A stretch of 64,000 nt of DNA from Isoetes taiwanensis (GCA_021234155.1 JAJEKV010000379.1:62001-126000); one strand, 5' to 3'; numbered from the stretch's first letter, positions 33,261 to 44,685 are shown. Made by a program: numbers and translations. Notes: generated by a model not told the origin, from the letters alone.

Positions 33261-33625
33261 ATCCATTGATTGGGAGTCGTAGAAGGCCCTAAACCGATGC
33301 TATTATAAAAGCACCAAATTGAATAAAAGATATACTATATTCTGAATAGAAGCTGGGATTCAAGACAGAGATAAGCCAACAAAAATAGCGCTCCAATCAA
33401 ATGCTCCACTATACCGTCGGTCTAGCACCTTCGCCATGTACAGAACAGAATTGGTCGAAAATAAATGCGATGACAATGAGAAATACTACAACACTGAGGC
33501 GATGACAGTGTCTCGCCATAGCTAGGTTCCACCACCGTTATTCCGACCCCTCTAAATCACTGTGGCAGACCAGAACTAAATCAAAGGGTCTGCACAATCT
33601 GGGCTAGTTACAACTTTGGATCTCT

Positions 33626-34530
33626 GCGGACACCTCTGCCCAAAATAGCCCAAATGCTTTTCTTATGGGTCGTTCACATGAGACGTTTTTGGGTCAGCAA
33701 TTGTAAGCCACTGATTCAGTGCTTATAAATTTACCAGCAGCTTATTCAGCCACGCGTGGGCTATCCCGCGTGAGCTGATGCCCAAAATTTCTCCGGGCTG
33801 ATCCAATTTTGGATCAGCACTGATTCAGCCAAAACGTATTCACATTCAAAAAATTTACTAATCTTTTCAACAACCCAATTTACCCATGAAAAAGCTCACG
33901 ATTATTCTTCCGTCCGATCCATCCTTCACTTGCCGGATTGATCCTCCCCTTACCATCCTTCATCCTTCCAATTTTTTTTTAATCCTTTGGTTTTCTTCCT
34001 ACTTTGCCGTTCGAATTCATTCTCATTTGCTCTCATAGATCTTAACTCCTTACTAGAAGATGAAGGATCTGAACTCATTCATGCCACAAAGAAGAGCTCG
34101 CCTCTTCCCAGAAGGCGATCTGCCACATGATGACCCTCGACCATATGATTCTGGCTGTGAAAATGAGGGGCAGATAAATTTGGATGGATTTTGCTGAGTA
34201 GCTTACGGCCGGATTTTATATGGCTGATCGAATTTCAGCAATAGGGTACCTGGCAGCGGGGCATCCCATGTGAACGCATTGCTGATGCATTGGGTCAGTG
34301 CTGACCCAGCCAGCTGAAAAAATCCCGTTTGAAAATTGGTCATGTGACCTAACATTAGAACATTAGCACAGCTAGTAACAAATGGATGCATTTCACGCTA
34401 AGAATCGACACCCAAGAAGATGTAAAGGAAAATTTACCATTTGTGATGCGCTCCAAGCAAGCAGGGAACGAAATGAAATAAGTTGTAACATATTTTAGCA
34501 GAACCGTAGTTCAGTTGGAACGGCTACACC
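33626..34530. repeat. segmental duplication, copy 2 (interrupted)
   Basis: Homologous to 32,952-33,260, starting GCGGACACCTCTG and resuming after the insertion with GCACAGCTAGTAACA, AAGAATCGACACCCAAGAAG and GAACCGTAGTTCAG. The right part is shorter than copy 1 by an internal deletion of about 100 bp. Confidence 0.75.
33666..34354. mobile_element. 689-bp insertion with TTA target duplication (PIF/Harbinger MITE-like)
   Basis: The element begins TGGGTCGTTCACATGA and ends TCATGTGACCTAACA, forming short imperfect terminal inverted repeats. It is flanked by TTA on both sides (33,663-33,665 and 34,355-34,357). The flanks read GCTTTTCTTA and TTAGAACATTAGC; the first copy of the duplication has the uninterrupted empty site. 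A 3-bp TTA/TWA target duplication is typical of PIF/Harbinger elements and Tourist-like MITEs. The inside repeats GGGTCAG...CTGATTCAG-type phrases near both ends and has no transposase frame, so it is non-autonomous. Confidence 0.8.
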
Positions 34531-34808
34531 AAAAATCAAACCACAAAAAGCCGCAGATAGCAACTGCGTTCGAGAATACAGCCGACATACGAGATAATTT
34601 GTCCATTGTGATCTGAATAAACGAAACAGAGATTGTCTGCTTGAAGCCTCCGCCATGGTTTCAAAGAAATCGATTTTTTTTTTTTTTTAATGCCACCTCA
34701 CAAGAGCACTATTAATTTTTGCTGCAACCCACTTTTATGGCATTGATTGCACTTAATATGTGTGACTAAATCTTGACCATTGATCCAACACATCCAACGG
34801 GTGAGATC

Positions 34809-35010
34809 AAAAGCCCCAAATAAGGGGGTTGTTTGGGATCATGACGTGGCTTCGCCCTGGCCGTAGATTTCACAATTTGGACCGTCAAGATGGCGACACC
34901 TCGGCGTCTATATATAAGGGGGCTTATTTGGGGCTTTTATTGTGGACCGTCGATTGAATACACCGACGGCCAGGATCAAAATCTCTATGGACAAAAGTTA
35001 TTGTATATAT
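34809..35010 (+). repeat. R1-like repeat with short foldback head
   Basis: AAAAGCCCCAAATAAGGGGG at 34,809 and GGGGCTTATTTGGGGCTTTT ending at 34,938 are inverted repeats of each other and frame a 130-bp foldback. It is followed by GACGGCCAGGATC and TATATATATTACAAG, then by AGATTC-type repeats. The same order (head, GACGGCC body, TA tract, array) is seen in the other R1 copies. Confidence 0.7.
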
Positions 35011-35039
35011 ATTACAAGAAAATGAATACGCCTTTATTG

Positions 35040-35640
35040 CATGTTCTAATTTTAGCATGCTCTTAAGTTGCAAGGCCCCGGGCATGTTCTAGGTAACCAA
35101 AGATTTTGCATTGAGATTCTCTTGTGATTCCTCTATATTCTTCAACATTCTATGTACTATATTTAGCATTCATGAAGATTCCCTAGATTCTCTTAGAATT
35201 TTCTATTTTGATTGAGGTGCTTTTTTTTTTTCAAGATTTATATTGTACACCTTTATTATGAAACATTTTAGAACATTCTATTGTGGCTCTTTGCAAAATC
35301 TTAAGAAAAACTCTAAGATTTCATCAAGATTTTCTAAGATTCCCTTAGATATTATGAAGATCCCCTTAGATTCAACTAGATTTTAGCGATTAAAATCGGG
35401 ACTTGTAAATATTTTCCTACATTCTCTTACAATTTATGAGATTTCCTTATATTCCCTTTTAATTCTCCTGGATTTTTACATTCTAGAAATTTCTAGAACA
35501 TTCTAGAACTTTTCGAACATTCTCAAACTTTTCAAAACATCCTAGAACTTCTCAAAGTATTTCCGTATTCCCTTACATTTTCGAAGGATTCCCCTACATT
35601 CTAGAACTTATTAGAACTATCTAGAATGTTATATTCTATT
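35040..35640. repeat. degenerate AGATTC/TTCTAGAA array
   Basis: Reverse-orientation counterpart of the GAATCT arrays: AGATTCTC, AGATTCCC and TTCTAGAACATTCTAG-type phrases repeat every 12-30 bp with much divergence. No coding potential. Confidence 0.7.
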
Positions 35641-35697
35641 TTATCTTAATTAGGACATTACCCTTAAGTATATTTGAAACATAAATTGTTCATAGAA

Positions 35698-35800
35698 CTA
35701 ATGCTTGGTCTAGTGGTTAGAGTGGGGGGTTTTGGGGGTTGAGGTCCAGGGTTCGAATCCCCCCAATAACATAAAAAATTTTAAAAGCCTTTCCTTAAGG
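35698..35800 (+). repeat. tRNA-derived SINE head
   Basis: TTGGTCTAGTGGTT at 35,705-35,718 fits a pol III A box, and GGTTCGAATCC at 35,750-35,760 is a perfect B box, 32 nt apart. GGGTTCGAATCCCCC could pair as a T arm, but the anticodon arm is a run of G and T and no acceptor stem closes, so it is not a working tRNA. An A-rich stretch follows. A SINE or a decayed tRNA copy. Confidence 0.65.
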
Positions 35801-36330
35801 CACGAGTATTCAACATGAGCCTTAGGATCTTAAACTCGATCAATGATCAAGATCTCACCATATAAAAGCAATATGAGCCGTAGGATCTATTACATATAAT
35901 TCCCAAAGCCATCTCGAGCGTAGAATATGTGCCAAAAGCCACCGAGAGGTGCAGGATCTCAATCGGACGCATCGGGATCGAATCAACTCGGCCGTTAGAT
36001 CGATTACATATAACTCCCAAGCCATGTGCACCGTAGGATGTGTCCTAAACTAACGCGGAGCCGTAGCTTCTGGATCGACATCGGGATCGAATCAACCCGG
36101 ACCGTAGGATCGCTACATATAGTTCATACACAAACTCCCAAGCCATCCGGGCCGCATGATACGCCCCAATACCACGTGAGCCATAGGATCTCGGATCAAC
36201 GGTCGGATTCAAGAGGACAAACATAAGAACATATGTAAAAAAAAAAAAACAAAAAATATCATATATATATTGAGCGCGACAAACATATATGCACCGCATC
36301 AAACCTCCCAAAGCCACGTGACCAGGGATC
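35800..36330. repeat. minisatellite of GAGCCGTAGGATC units
   Basis: Variants of GAGCCGTAGGATCT, ACATATAACTCCCAAGCCAT and GGGATCGAATCAACCCGGAC alternate in about five diverged units, in the order [flank phrase, GTAGGATC, ACATATA-CTCCCAAGCCA]. The open frames across it are repeat artefacts. A (TA)n microsatellite follows at 36,370-36,410. Confidence 0.75.
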
Positions 36331-36899
36331 TCGGATCAACTGGGCCGGATTGAGTGTTACAAACATAAGAACATATATATGATGATATATTATGATATAT
36401 ATATATATCCACCTTGTTGATGTTATGTGAGATGATTAGGCTGAAAATTTAAGACCATTGGATTGATTTTGATACCATTGAATTTTTAACCATTAAAATT
36501 AACCATTAAAATTAACTAATGGTTGCTTGAAGTGGATAATCATAGAATTAGATGACCATTAGAATTAGATAACCATAGAATTAGATAACCATGGAGCATT
36601 TGGTAACAACCATTTACATGCATTTGCAATCAAAGTTAATTGATAGTTAATTCAAAGTTAATTCAATTTAGAATTCAAAGTTAATTCATTGATTGTTACA
36701 ATTGATTGGTTTGGAACATGGAAGAATTAACCAAAACCCATTTGCACTCAACCAATGGTACAATGGTTTTATTTTTGTTCTTGGCATTTACAAGTTTAAA
36801 TTGTCAAGGGATGGTTGAATGAAATTGTCAATTGTATGTTTACAATTATTTATTGTTATGTGAGTTGGTCACTTGTCTAATCTTTTGATAATTTTAGAC

Positions 36900-37240
36900 T
36901 TGATGATTTAGCCGCTGACTTTACGCCATAATGATGACTTGGTCGTTGACTTCACGCCACTTGCCCGCCGACTTGCTACCGATTTGCCTCGCCACCTTGT
37001 CTCGCTGACTTGTCTGGCCGACTTGGCCGGTTGACTTGACCGCCACCTTGCCTGCCGACTTGGCTAACTGATTTGCCCGCCACCTTGTCTCCGCCGACTT
37101 GTCTGTTGACTTACCGGGCCGACTTGGTGTTGACTTGGCCGCCACCTTGCTCGGCCGACTTGGCTACCGATTTGCTCGCCACCTTGTCTCCTTTGTCAAG
37201 TTAACTTTCCCGCCGACTTGTCTCGCTGACTTACACGTTG
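36900..37240. repeat. GACTTG/CCACCTTG minisatellite
   Basis: Units built from GCCGACTTG, GTTGACTTG and CCGCCACCTTGTCT repeat roughly every 40-45 bp about seven times. A minus-strand frame of 74 codons across it is low complexity (Lys/Ser/Gln-rich) and follows from the repeat. Many units carry CCG where a neighbour has CTG, as in CTGACTTG versus CCGACTTG. Confidence 0.8.
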
Positions 37241-37451
37241 TTTTAGCTGTTGATTGCCGCCGCTAGCAACATCACTTTGTGCTAATATATGTGAATGAGT
37301 CCAGAACTTTCAAGTATGTTTTCATGGACATCAGCTTCCAATTCAAAAACATATTACATCCTACATCTTTCATTTCAAAATTGCATGACACAAAGTGGCT
37401 ATAAACACCGCAGTCTGGCTCATATTCAAGCAAAGCCATATTTGTTGTCTC

Positions 37452-39172
37452 CTACCAGTTTATAAAACTTGCCCTGTCACAACGACTTCCCTCCTCCCAA
37501 ATTTTTGGCCCCATGGGTCTTTTGTAGGCCTTCTCTACAACATGCTTAGGTACAGTGCACTTTAAGATGTAGAAGTCAACCTTCTCCTTATTATCTGCTG
37601 GAGAAACCACTTCAAAGTTCTCCCCTACATCAATAATATCTGATTTCCACTCAGCATCCCCCTCATAGACTGACCCATCCACAAGTGCAGTATCATCTTG
37701 AATCCCCGGTCTTAATTCAAAAAGTCCGTGTACCTATTCTATCTTTGTTTATGCACCTTACTGTACTTACCCAACCAACAATCATGACAAAAGCACGAGT
37801 AATTCATATGTGCAACTTGAGTAGCATCCTGGAGTTTACCCGGCCCGATGCTATGGAATTTACTAGACCTCGATAAAGTAACATGTACCAAACCGCTTCA
37901 ACTCGCTTTACATTTCATCAATCTTTATCTCCCAAAAGTACCTAAAAACAATTAATAATTTGTTACAGTTTAGTAATGTTTACCATACAAAGACCGTACA
38001 AAGCAGCCTTGATTAACATATGCGCACCTATGTTTGTCGTAATCTTTGAAGTGTCCGCGCACTGAACAACGCCTCGCATTTCTTAAAGGTTTGGAATTTT
38101 TTAACATTTCATGGGTGAGTGCTCTCTTCGTAACAGCCCCTCGCCCATCATGCTCCCCGCAAGGTAACAAACAACCATCTTTAATGTTTTGCGATTCCAA
38201 AATTTTAATGAGGCATTGAATTTACCTTTTCCATGATATGATGCAAAGTAGTTCCGTTGAATTGGAATGCTTGATATCTTATAAAATCTACCAAGAAAAT
38301 AGAAATTTCTTGCACCCTTGAACTGAGATGAGCAGCCATCTGACCACATTACATGGTTGTTGTATTTTACTTCCTTGTTGGCCAAGTAATCAGCATGCTT
38401 GTTAAGACAAGGCCGGACAAACAAGGTGTCATGCTCCCTATCATCCGAAATGTAAAAGTGTCTCCTTGATGATATTCCTATCACCTTTGCATAATGAATT
38501 CTCCTCCACCCTTTTGCGCTTGCATGCCTATAAGTGACGCGGCACAAGTATTGTGCATTGGTCATTTCTCCAATGTAAGCTTTGGATTTTTGTTGTATCT
38601 TGAAGGTATAGTTTTCAATAAATCAATGATGATACCATCAGTGTTTTTCGGGAAAGTGCCTAAACAATCTCCTCAATTGTTTTGCCTCGCCATCTAGCCT
38701 CATAATTATGGGGAATGAATTCAGCTTAAAATATTTTTAGCATATGACATCACATCGGCTGTTGAATTCGTCTTGTATACCAGCTTCACAACAGGCTTTG
38801 GAACCACATTCGTCCCACCTTTGCCATCAGGTTCTTTTGCTGATTCATAAACCTAAAAGCAAAGCAATGATTAGTTTAATAGAACCACAAAATCGAAAGG
38901 AAATATACATCACCCACCCTATCAAAAGTTTTCCAATCTACTAAATGCCCGCAGCCTTTGCTTAATTTTTTGGACACATAGGTAACTTAGATGGGCCACA
39001 AGCAAAGGCATTTCAAGAACATGCAATTATGAGTATACCACTCATCCGCAATGTCCTTGGAACATACAATTGACCTCCACAAATCACTTGAAGATTTATA
39101 GGTCTTAGTATTAGCTTCACACTTTGCTCCAAAGACCACAAATGTAACAAGTACAACTACAATCAAGACCAT
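37452..39172 (-). pseudogene. transposon-type protein with SDG-QFK and HGKG motifs
   Basis: Minus-strand pieces read, in order: a Cys/His part (VCSKDIADEWYTHNCMFLKC), GTFPKNTDGIIIDLLKTIP, VMWSDGCSSQFKGARNFYFL, FASYHGKGKFNASLKFWNRK, then a Cys-containing tail (RCSVRGHFKDYDKHRC). The pair SDGxxxQFK plus SxHGKG is known to me from large families of repeated, unannotated proteins in plants and animals, probably transposase-derived; the Asp of SDG may be catalytic. The usual GKGxxDGxGxxxK is altered to GKGKFNAS and the frame is broken at least twice, so it is inactive. I cannot assign a superfamily. Confidence 0.5.
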
Positions 39173-39199
39173 GAATCTTTTGTATCCAACCTAATCTTG

Positions 39200-41280
39200 T
39201 TTAGTGCTTGTCTAACATAATCTAGTCTCATATGATACACACAACAACAAGTCTCCCCCGCCCTTTACTTTTCGAACAAATGGAGGTTTCAAAGGTACCT
39301 AAAAAGTCGAGAATGAAACTTCAATTTTGATATTCTTTTTTCAAAACTAGCATAAAAAGAACACCGCATTAAAAGTAACAAGTACATTAGTATTGTAAAC
39401 AAATGAATCATAAACTTAAAAGAAAAACCAACCTCGCTTTTCCAAGAAGGGTAGAGCATGCATTATCTTCTTTCCTTTGCCAAGCCTAATCTTAATAACA
39501 TGTTTCTTGCTTGGTGACACTGGTCTGATGAGTCCAAAAATCAATTACTAATTTTTGTTTTCTCGCTTTAGTTTATCGATCCGTTTTTTTGAACATTGAC
39601 CATGGGCCATCACCAATTTCGCTTGTTTTTCTCCCTTCCGAATCGTTGTCACATATCTTCTATTCAAGTTTAGGCACTTGGAAGTTCCCAAGCAATTAGT
39701 GCTGTGGACAACAAAGATATACCATGGTCGAGGTCCTTGTCTGTAGTACATCAAAGATCCGCATGCTTATGGTTTGCAAGAGAATTCTTGAGGTTGTTAA
39801 CTATCTTTCTCATTATGTCTACTTTTCAATTTTAACATTTCAAATTCGGCAAAGAACTTAGCAAAGACCTTGAAGAACTTCTTTTCCTCTCATTTTTTGA
39901 AACTTTATGACATACCTCATTAGCATGGTCCGTAATCAACCTCGACAGCTTGTTGTTTTCTTCTCTCATCGAAAAACATTCTCTTCAAATTCTTTTGTCC
40001 TCTTCCTTCAATTCGCTTCCTCGCTTCCTCTTGCTCTCTCACGCTTCTTTTCTCAAGACCGATTTTCCCCGTGAGAGTAACAAACTATCTTCTATCCGTG
40101 GTTTCATATTCGCAAATAGTAAACAATAACCGAGAATGAAGCACTACATATGAAATAAATTAAGCACTACATAAAACAGATTGCTTAAAAAAAAACCGCA
40201 CATGAAAGAATGTACCGCTTCTATCCTGTGTTTCATATTCTCGCAAATAGTAAACAATATTGAGAATGAAGCGCTACATATGAAATAAATTAAGCACTAC
40301 ATAAAACAAATTGCTTAAAAAAATCAAGACATGAAAGAATGTAAATCGTTCCACTAAGTCCCGTGATGTGTCGATTTTGGATGTCATGTACATAATTAAC
40401 ACAAGTATCATCATATGTAGGAACGTTTGTATCCTCCACTTCTTCGGCAAATTAGGAAACGTAAATTCAAGAACCAAAATAAAATTCCCATGGCATGTCA
40501 AGAGCCGATTACCGTGAATGCATTCATAGACAAAAAGATTGTTGTATATAGGTCGAAAGTGGAGTCAACCCATAGACAAAAAGATTGTTGTATAGGCCGA
40601 AAGCAATCTTGGAAGCCGACGACCACATAGCTCCTTGAATTGGTGGGATCGCCTTGAAGATTATGCAACCGAGAATAGATTGTTTGGATCAAACAAGATC
40701 CATTCCTTGCAATGGCCAAACGAAAAGAGATCCGCCAATTCACCGCATTGGAAGAATTTCGAAAAGAAAAAAAAAGAATGTGATTCTCCCAAACAAAAAC
40801 ATTTTTTGGGAAATTTGCTCGCCAATTCCAAATTCCAAACACCATCCAAGGTTTACATACCGTGGATCGCCGACATGGACACCAAATCTACCGATCTTCC
40901 TCAATTGGTTACGGATCCAGCCAGTTCCCGAGGTTGGGAAATTTTAGCGGTCTGGAAAAAAAGGATTCGCCGAAAAACATCACGATGAAGGACGGTCCAA
41001 GACCCTAATCACCCTATGTCGACATACGTCAATTGTACACCACCAATAAAAACACCAAAAACCCAAAATCACATAAGTAATCAAGAAAAACGTAAAAAAC
41101 ACGTAACACTAAAGAGAAAAGTACTTCAAATTGAAGCTTAGATCCCGAGCCTCGATTGACGCCACTCCGACACCCTACCGCCGACTCGACGTTTAGCCTA
41201 CCGATTTAAAAAGTTCGAGCTAATCGCCTAATACACGCCAAGAAAAAGGAAAAAAAAGGAATAATAACAATTAAAAAATA
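39200..41280. other. no gene recognised, tandem duplications
   Basis: A ~131-bp unit is duplicated at 40,097-40,218 and 40,228-40,343 (TTAAGCACTACATAAAACA), and a ~46-bp unit at 40,530 and 40,574 (CATAGACAAAAAGATTGTTG). Open frames on both strands at 40,498-40,988 overlap each other and match nothing I know. Minus-strand frames at 39,430-39,754 may be the 5' part of the transposon-type protein downstream of them. Confidence 0.45.
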
Positions 41281-41317
41281 TATTTTATACCCCCGCCGAC
41301 GCAAGGTGGGCGTGGGT

Positions 41318-41453
41318 GTAGGGGAATTCCGCCACCCTGTGTGGTGTAGGCCACGTGGGAACTTCATCGCCACCCGGCGGTTTCGGTGGAAAATGTTAGT
41401 GGCGCCGCTGGCCGCGGATTTACCCGAAACCGCCAGTGGCGAAGTTCCCCTAC
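41318..41453. mobile_element. 136-bp foldback/MITE-like element
   Basis: GTAGGGGAATTCCGCCAC (41,318-41,335) is an inverted copy of GTGGCGAAGTTCCCCTAC (41,436-41,453) with two mismatches. Inside, GGCGGTTTCGG and CCGAAACCGCC pair as well, so nearly the whole element can fold on itself. It is GC-rich in AT-rich surroundings and lies about 540 bp upstream of the HSP20 start. No clear target duplication. Confidence 0.65.
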
Positions 41454-41871
41454 AAAATTTTGAATGGGGCCAAAAGCTTGCCCTATCGCTAATTTTTCAT
41501 GATTGTTTAATTGTGCTACAAACGTTCTTAAGTTGTTCCACCATGTAACTCTGCATCCACATTTAGAACATCACAAAAGAAGTTTTCGCTCACTTTTATC
41601 AAAATACCGCTAACCAAGGTAGTAAAGGCAAAATCGATTTTAATTCACATCCCTAGTGAAATACACGTTATTAGCCTCACTGACGTGGCAATTAGAAATA
41701 ATGTGGAATGTAGAGCCTGGCAAAATGACAAACGTGGAACCAAACCAGCTGAGTCATCATGCCAAGTAATGAAAGTACAGCCACGCCGGATGAAATCATT
41801 GCCACGCGTGCATCCAGCCAGGCGTGCATGCAATGAGCACGCATGCAGCAAGGCGTGAAAATATCCAGGCG

Positions 41872-41910
41872 TCCGGAATGTTCCGGGGCATCTTTTCATC
41901 CGAATAAATA
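41872..41910 (+). promoter_or_regulatory. heat-shock element and TATA-like box of the HSP20 gene
   Basis: TCCGGAATGTTCCGG at 41,873-41,887 contains GGAATGTTCC, a perfect nGAAnnTTCn pair as bound by heat-shock factors. AATAAATA at 41,903-41,910 lies about 20 bp downstream and could serve as TATA box. The ATG follows at 41,994, leaving a plausible short 5' UTR of about 55-60 nt. Known HSF-driven promoters have HSEs just upstream of TATA, as here. Confidence 0.65.
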
Positions 41911-41993
41911 ATTGGCTTTTCCCTCTTCTGCATACTGTAGCAATTGCTTCAATTTTTACTGCGCCTTGATCGCACTGTTTGTTTCTTCCAAGT

Positions 41994-42905
41994 ATGGCGG
42001 TAGTTCCATTTGCTGGCCGGGACATGGCTGTAATTGATCTTTTTGACAGGCTTTCGGATCCGTTGTTTGTGTTGGAGCATTTCCATCCTGAAAAGTACGA
42101 GACTCGTGTAGACTGGTTGGAAACTCCTGAAGCTCATGTTTTCAAAGCAGATCTGCCCGGTAAGTATTTACAAAATCCTAACTCTTGTAACGTCGTTGCG
42201 GAATTTTAGTTCATTGCCAATCTGTTAGAATGTCTTTTACTTCTTCGAGAATATCTTGTAATTTAGTATTCTTGTTTATACTGCTGTTGAAAACCTTTGG
42301 AATTCATTGCTTTCTTGAAAATCTTTAGGATCCATTTCTTTTTCCCTGTTATTGAGAATTTTTAAGATCCATTTCCTTTCCTCTGATACCGGAAATATTT
42401 AGGATCCGTTTCCTGCCCTATAGATAGAACTTGTCCCGTTATTAAAAATCTTTAACTAAACTAGCTTTAATCCCGTTATTGAAACCTTTTATGATCCTCT
42501 TCCGCTGTTTTGTGATAAATTTGCGTCGTTGAAGGTCTTCAAGATCCACTTCCTCCGTCTCTCTATGATAGGATTTGCGTTGTCTTGGATTTAGATTAAG
42601 CTGTTTTATGACAGTATCTCCTATTTGGAATGACAGGGTTGAAGAAAGATGAAATCAAAGTACAGATTGACGATGGCCGTACTCTGCAAATTTCTGGAGA
42701 GAGGAAGAACGGGGATGTGCAGAAAACAGACAAATGGCGTCGACGTGAGCGCGTTGAAGGCAGTTTCCGTAGGACTTTACACCTTCCGGAGGATCTTAAG
42801 CTTGATGAGATGAAAGCTCGAGTAGGTGATGGCGTTCTTACTATAACGATTCCTAAGCAGTACAAGCATAAGCCTGAAGTTCGATCCATTGAGATAACTG
42901 TTTGA
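41994..42905 (+). CDS. small heat-shock protein (HSP20), two exons
   Basis: Exon 1 is 41,994-42,159 and exon 2 42,637-42,905, joined by a 477-nt GT-AG intron (CCCG|GTAAGT...GACAG|GG) that splits the codon of Gly56. The product is 144 residues. The N-terminal arm (1-37) is followed by the alpha-crystallin domain (about 38-128), which starts RVDWLETPEAHVFKADLPG and contains LQISGER. P106-x14-GVL (120-122) is the diagnostic HSP20 signature, and IEI (140-142) is the C-terminal IxI motif that docks on a neighbouring subunit. These features are those of cytosolic class I-like sHSPs, ATP-independent holdases that form oligomers and hold unfolding proteins under heat. No transit or signal peptide is seen. 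Introns are unusual in class I genes. Start chosen at the ATG before AVVPFAGRD; a perfect HSE lies upstream. Confidence 0.92.
42230..42560 (+). repeat. degenerate repeat inside the HSP20 intron
   Basis: TTATTGAGAATTTTTAAGAT and variants followed by CCATTTCCTTT or CCGTTTCCTGC recur about five times at 45-60-bp intervals (around 42,290, 42,345, 42,395, 42,430, 42,475, 42,530). It stays inside the intron and does not touch the splice sites. Confidence 0.6.
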
Positions 42906-43084
42906 GCGACACCGTCTAATCAACAATTCAGAAGATGGAGACGGATTGATTTCCAGTCAAGGATATCATACGTTTTACTTGTTCATTTCAGTCAAGGATA
43001 CCATACATTTCACTAATTCACTTTGTTCATTTCCAATCAAGAACAGTAGCCCATCCATTTTACTTGTTCAAAGTATCTTTGAAC

Positions 43085-43600
43085 TGGTTCTCTGTGTTTG
43101 GTTTGTTAATACGATTTCTTTCCCTTTGGTTCTCAGTCTCTGGATTATTTTAGAGTTGGTTCTCGGTGCTTTGGATTATTTATTTGAGTTGCTTTGGATT
43201 ATTTATTTTTGAGTTGGTTCTCAGTGCTTTTGGATTATTTATTTTTGCCAGTCTTCTATTATATCGATGTCATCATCTGAAAGGCAATGAATGAACTTTT
43301 CGTTCAGATACAGTACGCAACAGGATATAGAGTACGGTTTAAATTTGGTTAAATATGCAACAGGATAAGAGTGTTGTTTAAATTTGGTTAAATATGCAAC
43401 AGGATAAGAGTGTTGTTTACATTTGGTTATCTGTGTGTGTTAATACTAATAATAGTAAACTTTTCGTTCAGATACAATATACGGCAGGAAAGAGTATTGT
43501 TTAAATTTGGTTATCTGTGTGTGTTAACACTAATAATAGTAAACTCTTCGTTCAGATACAATATGCAACAGGATAGAATACTGTTTAAATTTTGTTCTCT
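43085..43600 (+). repeat. tandem repeats downstream of HSP20
   Basis: First block (43,085-43,250): GAGTTGGTTCTCAGTGCTT and TGGATTATTTATTT repeated about four times. Second block (43,300-43,600): GTTCAGATACAATATGCAACAGGATA, AGAGT-TTGTTTAAATTTGGTTA and TCTGTGTGTGTTAA modules repeated three to five times. The region probably includes the HSP20 3' UTR and its downstream flank; no clean polyadenylation signal can be singled out. Confidence 0.75.
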
Positions 43601-43694
43601 CTGTGTGTAACGAAACTTTCCAAGTATGTCACGTGAACTGACCTCCATCTTTTTCTTTTCCAATTTCCAACAATCAGCATGCCGGACTGTCGTC

Positions 43695-43914
43695 TATATT
43701 TGTGGCAATCCAGTCCCACTGCTTATAAATCTGCTGTGGCAGTGTAAATTCACTTTTCTGCTGGATGTAAATCATCAATTAGCATATTTAAAAGCAGACT
43801 CCAATATATTTGTGGCAATCCAGTCCCATTGCTTATAAATTTTCTGTGGCAGTGTAAATTCACTTTTCTGCTGGATGTAAATCATCAATTAGCATATTTA
43901 AAAGCAGACTCCAA
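43695..43914 (+). repeat. recent 110-bp tandem duplication
   Basis: 43,695-43,804 and 43,805-43,914 are nearly identical, offset exactly 110 bp (TATTTGTGGCAATCCAGTCC to AAAAGCAGACTCCAAT), differing by only a few bases such as CCCACTGC against CCCATTGC. Non-coding. Confidence 0.9.
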
Positions 43915-44685
43915 TTACCTTCGCCAACAAAGCACCTTGTGCTGGTTTGACTACTGTAGACGCTTGGAACAAAATGTTGCTGCTTAGCCTTGGTACTGAA
44001 AGCAAAACACTTGGACAGGCATGGATGTAGATTAAATGGGTGCCTAATTGTGCAACACATAAAAGGAATGGCTGGTTTCATCCTTCCTCTTCTGTCTCCT
44101 GTTTTTAATGTCCTGGAATGGTGGAAGTATGTAGGAATTGAGTGCTAACTCACAAAGCTCAATATGTGTCCCCTTTGTAAAGTTTCCATTAAAGCTCATA
44201 ATTTGTTCCCTTTGTAAGGCTTTTGATCAAAAAAAACGTTTTTCTATTTCTTTCTTGTATCTTACAATCAGCAAACCTCCAGCTTAATGGATCTCTGTAA
44301 AACCCTGAAGCCCATGACATGTGATTCATTAAGTAGCACTTGGCAAATTAAAGGGATATAATAAAAGAAATCAAGGCAAAGCTCAAAAGATATGTGGAAA
44401 TCGTTTAGACAATGATTTTGCACACCATGCATAACTGAATTTAATCAAGAACTCAAAGTGTCATCCACAAAGACAACTAGCTAGTGAAACGATATGCCTT
44501 GCTAATTTTAGATAAATCAATGGTAATTTTGAATTTGTGCAAATGAAACATAGATACAGACTCACCCCCAGATATGGAGGTCATATTTAGGAGGATTATA
44601 AAGCAAATGCAAATGATGATAGACCACCCATGCAAAAGCAAATGCTGACTTGTATAGTTTGGCTTGATTGTTAAAATGCAGTCAC

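Noticed and set aside
36921-37145. 74-codon minus-strand open frame, Lys/Ser/Gln-rich
   Set aside because: It lies entirely in a minisatellite with a period divisible into open codons; no independent sign of a gene.
40498-40988. Frames of 115-117 codons on both strands
   Set aside because: They overlap each other and neither protein resembles a known family; the stretch overlaps a tandem duplication.
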